Position numbers and translations under genes: made by a program
In this document: one piece after another, positions 21,369 through 34,968 of the stretch
How the letters are laid out: every line of letters begins with the position of its first letter
Numbering within the stretch: the stretch's first letter is position 1
Notes under the pieces: generated by a model
The model's database searches: none
What the model was told of the DNA's origin: nothing
Seen by the model: the letters and a program-made list of their open reading frames with translations, nothing else
DNA from: Neoscytalidium dimidiatum
Lineage: Eukaryota; Ascomycota; Dothideomycetes; Botryosphaeriales; Botryosphaeriaceae
Length of the DNA: 64,000 bases
Direction of reading: 5' to 3'
Assembly: GCA_037367355.1 (NCBI GenBank)
Contig: CM074704.1
Location: forward strand, 496,001 to 560,000

Positions 21369-22580
21369 GGTGGAGAAGTAGCGGTAGTTGCAGTTATTGG
21401 ACAATTGGTGTCAAACGGGAGACTTGGAGGGAAGGAAGTGGCTCAGGCGTGCTCAGCAGGCTGATGGCTGTCAAAAGAACGGCGCGAGTCAACGCGTTAA
21501 ATAGAGAAGGACTGAAGGTGAAGATGGACTTGTTGTTTGTCATAAACGGGACGACTGACGACTTTATACGGGATTGCGGGAACAGCCGCCGACGGAGAAA
21601 AGTTGCGCGTCGCCCTCGCGATGCCATGCGATGCAGCAGGGACGTGACCCCCCCATACGCAACATACAGACTAGTCAGGAACAGGACGGAGACGAGAGAG
21701 CGTTGCGCTCGCGGCAGGCGCTGATTGGCGGACGTGCCCAAAACCGGGGGGTTTGCAAGATGCGGACGATGTTTCGCGCCAGGTGGGACGGCGGCACGAT
21801 CGAAACGTGCGCCGAAATTAGCGTGGCGACATCGATGGGAGAGGTTGAAACAGCGCCGCGAGTTGTGGAGAAATGTCGAGCCCGCAAGAGGAGGGCTGTA
21901 GATTGCATGGGAGAGGGGGCCGGCTTGGCGCGACGGGGGTGGAGCTGTTTGCGGGCTCCTGGGTAGGCCTCCTGGCCTTGGCGGGCCCGCTCGCTAAGCC
22001 ATTGAAACAGAGGGAAACACCCCCCGTCGCGCCTCTTGAGACTGCCAAGCTTTGTTTCCCGCCGCTGGCCTACGCAATCCTAGGTCCAAGTGTCGTGTTG
22101 CAGGCATCTGGACGTCGAACTGGCGTCTGCATTGCTCGCCATCGCTGCAGCTGTGCGGCCATGACTGCCCCTTGAGTTTGGTCAGGCCTCCGTACCGGCA
22201 ACTCTATCACCCGTCAAGCTCTTCATCTGCGTGGTCAAGCTTCTTCGGCTGCTAGCCGAACCACTATTCGATCCGATCCCGGTAGTGCCGGTCCTCGGGA
22301 GCCGCGTGGTGTGCGCGTCCACCCGGTGGCCCCCCTCGAGGTTTACTCCCAGTTGTGCCGGTGATCGACCGGCTCTATTCCCGTGCCTTCCCACTAAAAG
22401 GGAAGAGGAGCTCTCCGTTCGGCAATACGGGGGTTCCATCGCACCATCAATCCATGCTCCTTACCCGGCTGGAGCCCTGCACATGCTTGACAACATGTGC
22501 ACACCGTGCCGACTCATCCGCAGGACGGTTCTCTTGCGTGCCCAAACGCCGGAATTCGCACCACATGTTCCGTCCGTTTG
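21369..22580. other. Intergenic, 1.2 kb
   Basis: Pectate lyase promoter side and transporter 3' flank. It contains a perfect 7-bp inverted repeat (listed separately). No coding region was recognised. Confidence 0.5.
22244..22260. repeat. Perfect short inverted repeat
   Basis: TTCGGCT-GCT-AGCCGAA, flanked by GTGG and CCAC a few bases further out. It lies about 320 bp past the transporter stop and 875 bp upstream of the pectate lyase start, both read on the minus strand. It could be a dyad binding site for a dimeric regulator or a 3' hairpin; the sequence alone does not decide. Confidence 0.45.
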
Positions 22581-24332
22581 TTACTGCGCGGCGGTCGGCG
22601 TCGTGCTCTCGACCTTGTTTGGCGTTACCACTTGCATCACCACCGAGTTCGTTCCGCTGCTGGCAGCCGGAGCCCCAGTCGCCGTCGACGGAGGCTGCTT
22701 CTTCTTGCCACGCCAGGAGTGGTGATCAAAGGAGGCATCAATCTTCTCGAGAGTCCGTCCACGGGTTTCCGGCATGGCGACCACACAGACCGCCACCGTG
22801 AAGAGGGTACACGCGCCGAAGAAGAAGTAGACGCCGTACGTTGACCGCGCCAGGAAGACCGGGGTGGTGAGCGCCACCACGAAATTTGCGAACTGCATTG
22901 CGTAAGTACGGGTAGGTCATTTCCACACGTTGTGCAAAAGGGGGTGGGGTGACGCCCTTACCCAATTGGAGCTCTGGGCCAGGCTCGAAGCGCTGGCTCT
23001 CGTCGCTGGGGGCTGGATCTCGCTGGTGTACACCTTGAAGCCAATTCCCCACGACACGCTGAAGACGATGGCGAACACGTAGATGGCCACGATCACCACC
23101 CAACGAGCTACGCCATGGTCACCGTGGACGCTGTTCGACGCATACAGGGAGCCGATCAACACCATCGTACCGACCAGACCCAGTCCGCCGTAGATTGTCG
23201 AAGGGCGGCGTCCCCAGTGGTCGGACAGGAACGTGGCCGGGATGGTGGCGCCGAAGATGAGCAAAGCGGAGACGCCAGATGCGAGGAAGCTAGCCTGTTG
23301 GCTCGACAGGCCAGCCTGCTTGAACAGCAGCGGAGCGTAGTACAGCACTCCGTCGATACCGCTGAACTGCTGCATGCCCATCATGAAGCAGCCCAAAAAC
23401 GTCCTGTTGCGGACTCCCGGAGCAAAAGCTTTGGACAGGTCTCGGAACGAGGCGCGGATGTTCTCCCAGAGCGTTGGGCGAGGCTTCTCGGCCTCCGTCT
23501 CCGACGTGTCGACCTGGAGGCTCTCCCCCAGCTCAGAAGTTGGGACACCAAGACGAGCCAAGGTCTGCGCAGCCTCCTTGGCCCGGCCCTTGGACAGCAA
23601 CCAGCGTGGCGACGGAGGCACCAGGGTGACGAAGACGGCGAACGAGAGCGCCATGAACGACTGGAAGGCCAGGGGTACGCGCCACGATGCCGACGAGTCG
23701 ATCCTCGAAGTTCCATAAGAGATGAAATACCCTGCAGCAATACCAATGGTCGTTCCGAACTGCGGCAGCGACGCCAGCGGTCCACGTCGGTTTGCTGGAG
23801 AGATCTCGCAGACGTAGACGACCAACACGCTGAGAAAGAAGCCCTCGCCGATGCCGGTGATGACACGGCCGGCGATGAAGGCACCCAGGTTATTGGCGGC
23901 GGCCTCGATGGCGGCGCCGATGCCGAAGATGGCAGCGCCGAACATGATGGTTCGCGGCCGCCCGTACAAGTCGGCCACAGTGCCCGTGATCAGCGACGAC
24001 AGCGCCGCCGGGATTAGGATGGACGACACGACTACCCCGTGCACCGTGGCAGAGAAGTTGCCGAAAGAGGCTTCGAACGATGACATGGCCGTCACCGGTC
24101 CGATGGTGCCCGTGTCTAGTCTGAGGAACGAAGTCGTGAGTACGTTTTCCCTTTACTTTTTTTTACACCACAGGGAAAAAAAAGAAAAAAGGTAAGGCGA
24201 CGATTGAAGGGTGGGCAAGGATGCTGCCGTAGTCACTCACCCGAACAGCATGCCGCCTACGGCCATCAGGATAGAGACCCGGACATAAAGCGGGATCCGC
24301 TTATTGGCAGCAGGCTCGACGGCAGCAGTCAT
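22581..24332 (-). CDS. MFS sugar-porter-type transporter
   Basis: Plasma-membrane hexose or related solute/H+ transporter, 520 aa in three exons (24332-24241, 24120-22962, 22892-22581). The start is MTAAVEPAANKRIPLY. The first intron (24121-24240, GTGAGT) joins GGMLFG to LDTGTIGPVTAM. The second (22893-22961, GTAAGG) joins SLAQSSNW to FANFVVALTTPVF. Sugar-porter signatures are FGLDTGTIGP in helix 1, DLYGRPRTIM in loop 2-3, GRVITGIGEGF in helix 4, YEIS-like CEISPANRRG, QQFSGIDGVLYYAP in helix 7, and PETRGRTLEKID at the C-terminal end. About twelve hydrophobic spans are present. Substrate specificity cannot be read from the sequence. The location near a pectate lyase suggests uptake of plant-derived sugars, but that is inference. 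Confidence 0.9.
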
Positions 24333-27300
24333 CTTGCTGAGCCGAGAAATAAGGCGACGACTTAGAAGCGGTGTCTGATGGCAGATGACCTGTCACCGGC
24401 TGAATCGAGATGAGGGGGAGAGCGTCTTGGGTAAAGAGAAGAGGGGCAAGCCGATTCCGTCGATCGAGGTTGCCATTATTTAAAGGGTACGGGGCCCCGC
24501 CACCAGCTCAGCGGTGAATGCACCGGTGAGAAAAAAAGAATCTTCCTTCACATGCGGAGAAGCGCTGACACAGACAAACAGCAGCGGCGCCCCACGGTGC
24601 GGAGAGGGTGACCCCATCCGAAGATAAGAGAAATAGCGGAGACGAGGCGAAATCTGTGGGAGTGAAAAAAAAAAAAATACTGATAAGCGGCGAATCTGCG
24701 GGACGTGTCGGATTGCCTTTCCCGGACGCGCGCACGTGCGAGCGCGTGCGTTGGCCAGTGGATTGTGCGAAGATACAGCGCGGTTCGAGAACGCCGCAGA
24801 ACTCAGCCAACACGAGCGGTCGTTGCGGAAAGCAAGGGCCATTCGGCGGAGTGCTGCGTCCGCATTCGGAATGCTGAGCCTACGCCTGCTGGCACCGTCG
24901 CAGAAACACCATGATGTCCAGACGTCGGAACTTCGTACCATGGCCATCTGAGTACCAGATGCACTAGCATTTCTACTGGTTCGCTGTCAGCTTGGAAGCT
25001 TTCTCCGGCCCATGGGATGCTCTACCAGCCTCCCTTGTTCGATTGGTCGCCGTGGCGGCCACACTGCAGTAACATAACGCAGATCTCTAGCAGCGCATCT
25101 GACCTAACGGCCTGCATCCTTGGAACTGGTTGTCGGGGACTGCCATGCCAATCAATTCAAAGAGCGACTGTGCTGATCTAATCCTCTGGAAGTTGAGTGG
25201 GTGTCTTTGAGAGAGCGTTTTTCTCCCAAGGCATCGGCAAAGATTCAACCTCGCGATATGGACCCTCCACGCCATTTCCACGTCAGCAAGGCGCCCTTTG
25301 GGCTGATACCTGGAATAGTACCGGCGAAGTAACAGGAGTCTGTTCCTTGTCGCACACGCCTGGCGATTGTTCAATGGCGCATCGTACGATTCGTTCGTGG
25401 AATCGGGAATTGGCCTGGCCTGATAGCTAATGTTGCTGAAGCCGGACTACCGTCGAAAATGCTCTCGAACTCGCGCTGCGTCCGGTTGGCAATGACTGGT
25501 CGCTGCTTATTCCATCAATCTTCAGCTCTTTACGCATCCATTAAGTTGTGCAGCCAATATCGACTTACCTTCTCCAGCGTTGGCCGCTGCGAACGAATTT
25601 ACATTTCATCCTGTCGCCAGGATCTTAGCGTGCGAAGTCGGTATGACGAACGCTATCGCCGCTGGCATGCTTGCATCTCATGAGCCCGGCTTGGTGTTGA
25701 GCCACGATGCAAGAGAAGAATGAAGGAGGAACATCTTGGCTTTCTTGGCTCGATGGAAATAGAAAGGGGAGTGCGTTTGACCTGGCTCAAGGACTGCAGG
25801 ATGCTCGCTCGGGAAAGCGGCACTGCGAGCCCGGATCACCCGTGCCGAAAGCTTGCTCTGCTGGACGTGTTTGTTTCAGAGTGCCGAAACGCTGCCTCCT
25901 TCATTAACCCAGTGCGCCCGCCAAACGAAACCCTACCATTATTTCCCTCCAATGAGATGATGCCTCATCGACTTGTATGTGCCTTCGTCCTGTGTTCGAA
26001 CGACGTGAGCAGCATCACCGCTGTACACGATTTTCTTCATCTTACCTTTTTTTTTTCTTTTGGCAGTTTTGGGTTTTTGGATTTGAGCATAAGGCACTTG
26101 ATACCCGTCAGCTGCAGCGCGCACCCTCTCACCCGTTCACATGTCGAAAACCAAATTCCATCTCCATGAGCCACGTCCACAACAGCACAAGCTCTAACGC
26201 ACACCATTCATGGCCCCCTTCCCCATTTTAGCTTAACGCCTGGACCCGACTCAAAGCTTGAAATTTCTTGTTTGTGATCAAGCTCGGGTAGGGCGGATCA
26301 AAGGGTCCAGTCTCAGTGGGGCTCCAATCTTGGGAGCATTTGATTAGCCGTCGTCGCTGCCGGTTTTCCTGATCATGGTCTGCAGGCCTACACCATCCAG
26401 CACTGATTATGAACCAATGTTATGCGACTGAAATGCTCGTTCCAATTTCCGTATCCTCTTGTCTCGCAGCTTCGGTGGAAAGTGGGCGAGTCGTGGCCAA
26501 TAAGAAAATGGGTCGACTCCCTCACGCGCGAACGTGCATCTTCAGTCTTCTTTTACGGCCGTACTTGGACTTCTTGATCACAAATACCTCGGCCCAATGT
26601 TGTCCACTAGTTAACGATGTCATCCCGTGCTCGATTTGGCCGTACATCGCGCCGGCATCCGCCATGTGAGGTCGTCCCGACGCCCGCGCTATCCGTATGG
26701 CTCTGAGAAGAGGATTGGTTACGTATCTGGTGGCTCACGTTGAAGACATTTGGACTGCCTCGACTCTGATTGAAGATGCTGGTCATGTCGACGCGATTGA
26801 GTGGACTGCGGACCTAGATCCCGGAAAGGCATTGCTTTAACTACCGAGACTCTGAATAAGCACTTTGAAGTAAATAGGAAAGAAAAAAAAAAAAGTACGG
26901 AGGTATTGACGAACCGATGCAATGGTACAATGTTCTTGCTTATGCGAAGCTGTTACTTCACGCGTCCCTTTCGACGTATCTGCGTGGATGAACAGTAGCC
27001 TCGGATGGACGCGATGAGGTTGGTACAGTTCACACCATCTCTCGAATGCAATGAGCTTTCAAAGTCCTTGGAAGTTACTCCGAATCACAGCTGAGGGGGT
27101 GGTGCAGAGATGGAGTCGTGCCCGAAGAGTAAACCTGCTGTTAGAGTGAATGCGGCACAACTGGCTTGCGCAGCCGTGATTTGATATTAAAATATCCAAA
27201 GCAGTGGAAGCCGCACCTCAATGCATAGGTTTCCGCTCCGCAGAATTACTAGCGTTACAGATGGACGCTCAGAGTGCAGACTGTGTCGCAGAAGTCGACA

Positions 27301-30300
27301 TATAATATCGTTGCACCCAATGCTCCAGCATCAGTGGTCTCTCCCCCGCAGTCGTCACTTTAAGGTTCAGGAACAGGGCGCAGTTCTCCAGCCTTGAAGG
27401 ACCGACTGCACGGCAAATGCTGTCGCAATGCCGATGCAGGGAATGTATGGAATTAGCTATTAAGGTTTCCTCGGCTTTCCCGCGGGGTGGACCGGGGTAG
27501 AGATCCTATCGCCCACGCATCCGTCTCGAGGCGCCACCAACCGGATGAACGGCTCCATGGAAGTCGGGTGCGGCTGGATCCTCGCACAATAAGAGTCAAA
27601 ATGGCGGTGGAGTCTGGAGATAATGCGGGGAAGTGCAAACACATACGGACGAGAGGCGGTCTGAAGCAGCTGCTTGGGCAACAGAACATTGTCTCATGCG
27701 TGCCTTTGGTCTAATCGGAGGAGCGGTGTTGTTATCCGGGCGCCGCGGTATCCAGACACTGCCTATCCTACACCGCTCATAGGGCGCATTCTTCGTATCC
27801 AGCGCATGCCGAGCCTCGGTGCGGAATCTTTACATGGCACACGTGACAGTCTTGCACGATTTCGAAAGAGTCGCACATGCAGCCGAACTGGGCTGCATTA
27901 TGGGCATCTTATCATATCAGAAAACAAACCTCAATGGCAAATGTGGACGTCTCCTGAAGAAGTGACCTCGTCAGACGAGAAGAGTCGAGGCGCTTGGCTG
28001 CCACTCTGCCTGGTTTGCGATAATGGACATGCGGAGAACGGTCCGTTTCTCGGAAAACTGGCAGCGTAGCCGAAGATCAATCGTTCTGTAGCTTGCTGTC
28101 CACCCTTCTCAACGCTGCAACGTGGATGGCAGCTCGGGTTGTTATCTTGATAGTTGCATTCATGACGTGTCCCATGCCAAACAGTGGCCGAGGTGCAGAG
28201 GAAGCTCCGAAAAGTGATTAGCACTGCAGTCTAGACTTGCGCATGGCGTTCGAGGTTGTGCGCAATGTAACAAACTGGGTAAGCACGCGGTCTTAGCCCA
28301 GAAGGGTGGATGGCAGTTCCTGCCGTCCGATCCGGCTGGAAAGATCATGGAAACAAGAAACCAACCTCTTAAGCGATGAGCCTCACTACTGGTGTACAAG
28401 TCAATAAATGCCGCAAGTGCATTGGCCGCTTCTGTCAGCCTGAGACAGCGAAAAGGATGTGCTCGGACACTGAGCGATGGCAGCATTTGCCCTACGGATG
28501 CAGTGCCACGAGGCGGCGGATCTGCGCCGTCAGATCTTACTTTCGATCTTTCAATCCACACCCTAGACCATTGATCGGGACAAGCGTTGAGACATCCGAC
28601 AGGGCGGTGCACCACCCCCGTAAGGCCGCACTGCCTCGAGACGGGAAGCTAGCAGATTCTTCGCATCCATCAGCCGTCCTCGTACGCATGCGCCAGATAG
28701 TCTATCTAATACATGAATCTCGCACTCGTCTGAGAATCTGGGAAATGATGCGCCATGGTTCGGCTTTTGGGCCAGTTCCTTGCAAATGTCACACCACTGA
28801 GGCTGTGGAATCCAGGCCTCGGCAGATCATTTCGCTGCTCGGGGCTGCGTCCTGCCCGAGGGATACATGGGAACCGCGATATAACAGCAGGGCTTGCTGG
28901 TCGCGTATGCAGGTCATTCTTGGCTTTTACTGGGGTGCTTCCGAGCATCTGGATTGGCTCTAGCACTGTCGTGAGCTGAATCGCTATCCGGCATGCAAAT
29001 TCTCCGGATGGCCATTGACCAGGGTCGGGATAGCCCTGTACGAGGTAAAAGTTATCCGTTGAATCGCATAAACATGTCCAAAAAGACGATCTTACTCTCA
29101 CACCATCGACCACGGCACATGGTGCGGCAATTTTGGCAGGCCATATTATTTGCTCCTTCTGAAGATGCTTGCGCCCATATTAGGGCCCTAGACTTACCAG
29201 CGTAGTTCTGCCATCCAAGAATACCGCAGTGTTATTACCTAGTACCCCTAGACTAACACGTGCTATCATGCTTACCACGGCTCCCGACCAGTGGTTCAAA
29301 TAGTTTCATGCTCTGCATTAAGTTTACACATGTGCTATGGCCTATTGTCGCCACCCTTATGAAGTGGATACGAGCCCCAATAAAAATATCAAGCGGTGGT
29401 GTTGTAGCTCTAGCAATTATCATGCGGCTGAATGAAGTGCAGCAAAGCTGAAATGGATGGGCTATCAATCAAAGCACGATCTCTCAAGTCTCTAGTAGAC
29501 TCGTTAGGAGAATTTTGGCTCGTATTGACTAGCTTTGGTGCGTGAGAAAATATTTGACACTTGGTTATGGTCCAACTGCGCTTCGAATCTTGAAAGAAAT
29601 ACGTTCACTGCATCGATACATATACTAATCACGGTGGAAGGATGACGATACTCAGTCTATAGAAGAAAGAGAAGGCTCGATACTAATCAGTCAAGAGCAT
29701 GCCAACGTAATACCCCACATGCAACATTTGATAAACTGGAATTTATAATTTACTTCCCCGGCTGGTATGTCGGCAAGCTATACACGAACTCCCGAATACG
29801 ATGAGCCAGGAACCCCCTTCCGCATACCCGTATACACAGTCCGCAGCAGAGCCGGGCTGTTCACTCCTCCCGGTCGTGACCTGATACCGAAGCCGTGAAG
29901 ACTGATATCCCTCAAACTAGCCACTGTCGGGCGTGATTCACGGGCGCCCCTCGCCCAAGTCTAATGTCTCAACTCCAGCCTCTCCCGCAGGAACGACCTT
30001 CCTTTTCCCACCTGCCCGAGCTTAGCATGATCTCGCCAGAGCCCGCATCCGCGAATGTAACCCCGTCTGAGCCCGGGAGAGTCGGATGGTTGCATACACG
30101 GCTGACCAACTAACCCAAACACACAACTTCCCACCCCTGGCCCACAACGGTGTCTGAACGCGCCACCATTAACGACATCGGCATCTGCGGCAACTTGCGA
30201 ATCGCAACGCGATAGTAGCACGACCCATCTTCCGGGTAAATCATCATCTCCCGTGTGGCCGCACTGTCCCCGCCCCCGCATTCACAGCCTCTCGACGTTC

Positions 30301-31298
30301 AAGCATTGGCCGAAAAGGGGAAGAACAACGGTCTCGCAAGGCAGATTTCCCATCCGCCATCTTCCATCTCTTCACTTCCCTGCATCGCACTGTCCACCCC
30401 AGCCCGCGATCAGGGAACACCGTTGCCGCAGCTCGCCTCTTTCTTTTCTTTTTTTTAGGTTCTCTGTGTCGGGGCGTCGGACTTCCCGCCCGGGAACCTT
30501 ATGTTCGTCCAGCTAACTCTCTTTCGCCCGCGGCGCAAGAAGGGGAATGACGCAGGAGGATTTCTGTCCGCGCGCCCCCCCGCCGGGTTTTCCGCCGCCG
30601 TCCCAGCCCAGCTTATCGTTTTATCTCCGCTAATTCCCATGCAGAAACGATTTGCGGCGTGAACCTACCGCCCCGTCTCCTTTAGGTCCTTTCTCTCTTT
30701 CTTTTAACCTTTTTTTTTTGTGTGTGTTACCCACGCAATCGGTGAATTTCCAGCCTGCGGGGTAGTTCGCCCCGACGCACACACATCGGGGCAATTTGAT
30801 CGTCTGACGGGGTTGGATATAACGCCTGCTTGACTCGCTTTCTCTTCCGATTTTATTCTTTCATCTTATATTTGGGAAGGGGGGAGGGGGGAGGGATAGT
30901 AATCTCGTGAGCTTGCCAAACCTCGCTCGAGACGCCTGGTTGCTGATCACTTACGGCGGGGGAGCCAATGGGAGCGCAGTCGTTCCGTGCGCGCGCTTGT
31001 CTAGCGGCTTTGTAGGGAGCACGCGCGTTCGGGACGGTGGAGAAAACAACTCTGCGGTTCATGCCCTCTCTTTCTCTTTCCCTGCCCGCTCTCGCTCTCT
31101 CATCATTTTCCCTTGGGGTGATGTGCGCGCGTGTGGCGAACTCGCTTGAACTTTCCCCATGGGTGCTAGCATTGTACGTGCGACGCGCTGAGCGTTGTGG
31201 AGTTTTCCGAGAACGACTTTGTTAAGAAGCGCGGCTCATAATGAAGCACCGCGGGACGGCTGATGCTGGACCGATTCATCGGTCTGGACCGAGGGGGG

Positions 31299-31299
<1 letters not shown>
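24333..31299. other. Gene-poor region, 7 kb
   Basis: No protein family recognised on either strand. The longest open frame (about 195 codons near 28.4-29.0 kb) shows no motif and is overlapped by frames of similar length on the other strand. The first 700 bp serve as the transporter promoter side; a palindromic CGCACGTGCG lies near 24730-24740. Parts are pyrimidine-rich (30.4-31.1 kb) and promoter-like, but no downstream start was supported. No transposon ends or long terminal repeats were seen. Confidence 0.5.

Positions 31300-31339
<40 letters not shown>
31300..31339. repeat. GT dinucleotide microsatellite
   Basis: About 19 uninterrupted TG/GT units within the gene-poor region. A likely polymorphic marker and a candidate Z-DNA-forming tract. 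Confidence 0.95.
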
Positions 31340-31341
<2 letters not shown>

Positions 31342-32564
31342 TACGCTATTGACCGGTGGCGAAGAGATCATGTGGTTTTGGGATTGTAATATGGTGCGGT
31401 GCCACCGAAAATACAACAGAAGTGATCTCCGGCACGTCCCATGCGGTAAACTGTGCGAGCTTGTCTCCTCCTGGGCAGGCGGTAGTGCGAGGTGGTGCGC
31501 AGGTAATCAGACCCTTAGGTGGCTGGCTAGATGGAGGGTGTGCCTGATCGGCGGCCTTCGTAGTCATCTGCAGGATCCCGTTGAAGAAGCGAGGAGCGTT
31601 GTTTTGTGGGGGCCGTCTCATCAATGTGATTCTCCTTCCCCTCATTCCTCATAGGATCGACTTTTATCGAACACGTTTGTGTCAGAATCAGTCATCCGGC
31701 TGACTGAGTCCCTTTTACGAGGATGACTGGACTGTGGAGTTCGCCAATTGAGGATCATCCAGCGGCCCACTCACCTTCCTCATGGAAGCGGGGAAACGCT
31801 TGAAACTCTCCTCGCCGACCATCTGTACTCGCCGACAGTCCATAATGGGCAAAAGGTGGAGATTATACGCAGAAGTGATGGAAAGCAGGTGGTGCATATA
31901 ATGAGGCTCGGCGGGGAAGGCCGAGTGTGCTGGACGTTCCACAATTGTCTCGGCGTGCATACGGGGCGGAAGTTCGCGGCAGCGTAGGGAGGGCGGGAGC
32001 AGCCGCAAAAGTCAAGACTGTCTGACCGACTGGAGAGCTGTGGGCCCCGACGGGATGCGGATAAGAAGAACATCAAGATCGAGGCTGTGAAGGCCGCGTA
32101 CTCTTGTAGTAGATCCGTCATTTCGGCTCCTCACCAAATCTGCTTCGCAACTGCTGTTATTCAGCGTGTCTTGAGTGCCAAGTGGCGGACGATCTCTCCC
32201 TTATGCATGGAGCCACGATCGCAAGCCGAGCGCCCAGCTCACAGGGAGATCGAAGTATTTTGTCCCCGTACGCCTTTGAATTTCTTGGCCACTAAAATGC
32301 CTCGTAAATTGTGATTCATACTGTTCGAGCTTTCAAATAGTCCTTTGCTCTCCCTAACCCCGCGTATTGGAAGACGTAGAAAATCATAAAGAGAGCGTCA
32401 CACCGAGGCTGTAGCAACTATTGCGATTGTGCAAAGAGAAGGGCGAAGGAACGGTTGAGGTCTGGACTCATGAGTCAAGGAAAACGCGGAAGGAATACGA
32501 AATACGCTTGAAAGGTATCTACGCTCGAGAACAACAAATGAAACTTAGAAATCAAGACGTGAGC
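31340..32564. other. Intergenic, 1.2 kb
   Basis: No coding region recognised. It forms the 3' flank of the second Zn2Cys6 regulator. Confidence 0.5.
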
Positions 32565-34968
32565 CTATCGAAATGAAGGTTGACCATGCGCCCCTGTTGC
32601 CGGAAATCCGAAGTCTCTCATGAAGCCATCCGCTGTCACCGTGGAGCTCCACAGCTGCTCGACCGACGTGTTTGCAGGCTCCATGGAGAGGGGCCAACTT
32701 AACGATTCCCCGAAATCCGCTGCCGCGGAGGTAACAGGCTCAAATGTCATATCCATCCCAGTGCTCACAATGTGGGCAGCCTGAGACAGCGGGGGCGAAC
32801 CGACAGTCGAGCTCGACCTGGAGCCCGGAAGAATCGGAGAGACGGAGGCAAGGCTTCGTTGGTCCGATGATACCGACGAGGCCGAGGGGGGTACGGCCAA
32901 CGAAGAGTTTGTTGGGGAAACCGAGAGACTGAAGCCATTTCTGTGGTTATCGATTACTTCGTCCACTTTCGCACCAAGATCGCGGGCTAGGCTGATAGCA
33001 CTCCTGGCAGGGCTAAATCCAGGTCCAAAGCGCTCGAACACGGAGATGGCCGTTGTGATGGCTTTCCGTGCAGATGCAGTCTGCGAATTGACCGGATACG
33101 CACATGCATAGCCGACTGCGCTGAAGAGAGCGTTCTGCTGATATCTGAAAACACAGTGAATGCCGTTCAGCAAGTCTGTCTCCATGAACGCTTGATGGAT
33201 TATGTTCGTGGCCGCAATGGCATGGTTGAGACAGGCGATGGCGTTGTTATCTGAGAGCGGCGTAAATGTCGATGACGCGGTAGTGGAGAAGTGGATGAAG
33301 GGGCGGTAAGCGCTCATGGCGAAATTGTGGTACCGTAGCTCGAGAATGAGACGCTGCCGCCGTAGCCACACCGGAACGCCGAGGTCGAAGTCCAGCTGGG
33401 ATCGATCGGTCGAGAAGCTGTCACCGCCCCCTCGTCTGCGTAGTCTGAGCCCTTCCGGGACTTGCTGTGCCCACGCTGAGAGCTTCTTGGTGCAATCGGA
33501 GAGGAAGCGTGCACACTTCTCCCTCGCTTGGCCATCCTTGCTTGGCTTTTTGTTTCGAACCTGGCTCATTATGTCGCTGCTTTTGTCCAAGTAGGCGGCA
33601 TGGATCGTGCGCACAGTGTTCACCAGCTGCAGGTGCTGAGTATGGAAGCTGAGCCAGGTGATTTCCCGCGTCGGCGAAACATAATGCGGGCCAAGCGCCT
33701 GGGCGATTTCCAGCGAGTCATTTGGTAGCCGGCAAGATGCCGATGACAGTTGCGTCAGGCATGGCCGGCCCAGGCCCATTCCCGTTGCGCTATCCAGAAT
33801 GTAGAGCGACCACCACAGTCGCCGACGGAGCTCGCGTTGCGTTTCAGGAAGGTGTTCCGGAGGCTCGTGGTTCAATCCGATGATGTGCGCAGTTTGGATA
33901 GCCGTTGCCAAGAGGGTCTGGGCCCGATTCATCAGACCGGCATTAATGAGGTAGATGACGCTGTAGATGTAGCATTGTACTGCCGTGACGGATGTCGTGT
34001 TGGCTCCCTCGTTTAGTAATGCGTGGCAACGCTGGAAGTAAATACGACCAGCAAGACGCGTGTCTTCAATTTCCGCTTGGTTCGGCCGGTCGCTCTCGTT
34101 CCGAGGCATCAGGGCGGCGCCGAACTGCACGCACAGAGCTAGTACAATGTCCACAATCGGCGACGGTTTCCTGAACGCCACGCCCATCGAGGACTCGGTC
34201 CAAAGAGACTGGTAATGCCGTTGAAACTCCGTCTGCTCGATCAGAGGGAATAAAGTATGGTGGCGAGACCAAAATAAATCCAGGAGGTAATCTTGCTGCA
34301 TCCTCATGAGATAATCGCAGTTGATGTGGTCCTCTAGAGAAAGGCAGGCCAAGCCGCCTATCGGAAGCGAGACGTCGTCCGCATCATGGGGAAGGTCGAC
34401 GTCGGGAAGTGACTGGTGAACGACTGTGGCCAGGAAGGAGGCCAGCTGCTTCGTGAAGAAGCGCGTTGAAAAGGGCCCGTAGTAGTGCGTGTTATGCTGC
34501 TGAACACCATCGGAGATGTGGAGTCCTTCACAGGAATTTGTTCGAGCCTCGTAGTACTCCAGCATGTCTTCTAGCGGCAGGCGCGGTTTATCTGGGGTCA
34601 ACGGAGGAGTTGGAGAATCGCCGTCATTAGCGGCTTTGAGTCTTCTTTCAAGGTCCCTGATCTGGTAGCGCAAACGCTCCACTTCCCTGCATTGAAGACG
34701 GTCAATTTGTTGTCCAGAAGGATCGGCGTGTGGTGGCATACTTCGTGGCGGACGCAAGACTCTTGAATTCGTTCAACCCATCGTTGCTACATCGACGGTC
34801 TATCTGCTTGCAGTTATGGCATGGTCTACTGCTGTCGCACTTGACACGGTTCAGACGGCACCAGTCACAAGCTCGATGAACCTGGCTCCGTTTTGGTCGT
34901 GGTGCTGGCACGCTGGCAGTCTTTTGCGAAGTCTCGCGGGGGCGAACGCCCACAAACGTGGTGAACAT
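32565..34968 (-). CDS. Zn2Cys6 fungal transcription factor with coiled coil and fungal_trans domain
   Basis: Nuclear regulator of about 782 aa in two exons. Exon 1 starts MFTTFVGVRPRETS, has a basic stretch RPKRSQVHRA, and carries the complete cluster CDWCRLNRVKCDSSRPCHNC plus KQIDRRC. The intron (34687-34741, GTATGC...ATGCAG) joins SLASATK to EVERLRYQIRDLERRL, giving the dimerisation coiled coil right after the zinc cluster as in Gal4-type factors. The middle homology domain includes LFPLIEQTEFQRHY, GLNHEPPEHLPETQRE and RRRLWWSLYILDSATGMGLG. A Ser/Pro-rich tail follows. The frame is intact. It is not a close paralogue of the regulator at 1999-4581: the cluster spacing and sequence differ. 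The regulon is unknown, and no metabolic gene lies within 4 kb. Confidence 0.88.

Noticed and set aside
20688..21464. 258-codon plus-strand Val/Arg-rich frame opposite pectate lyase
   Set aside because: Compositional shadow of the PL1 gene.
28376..28963. 195-codon plus-strand open frame in the gene-poor region
   Set aside because: No recognisable domain or signal peptide, and it is overlapped by antisense frames of comparable length.
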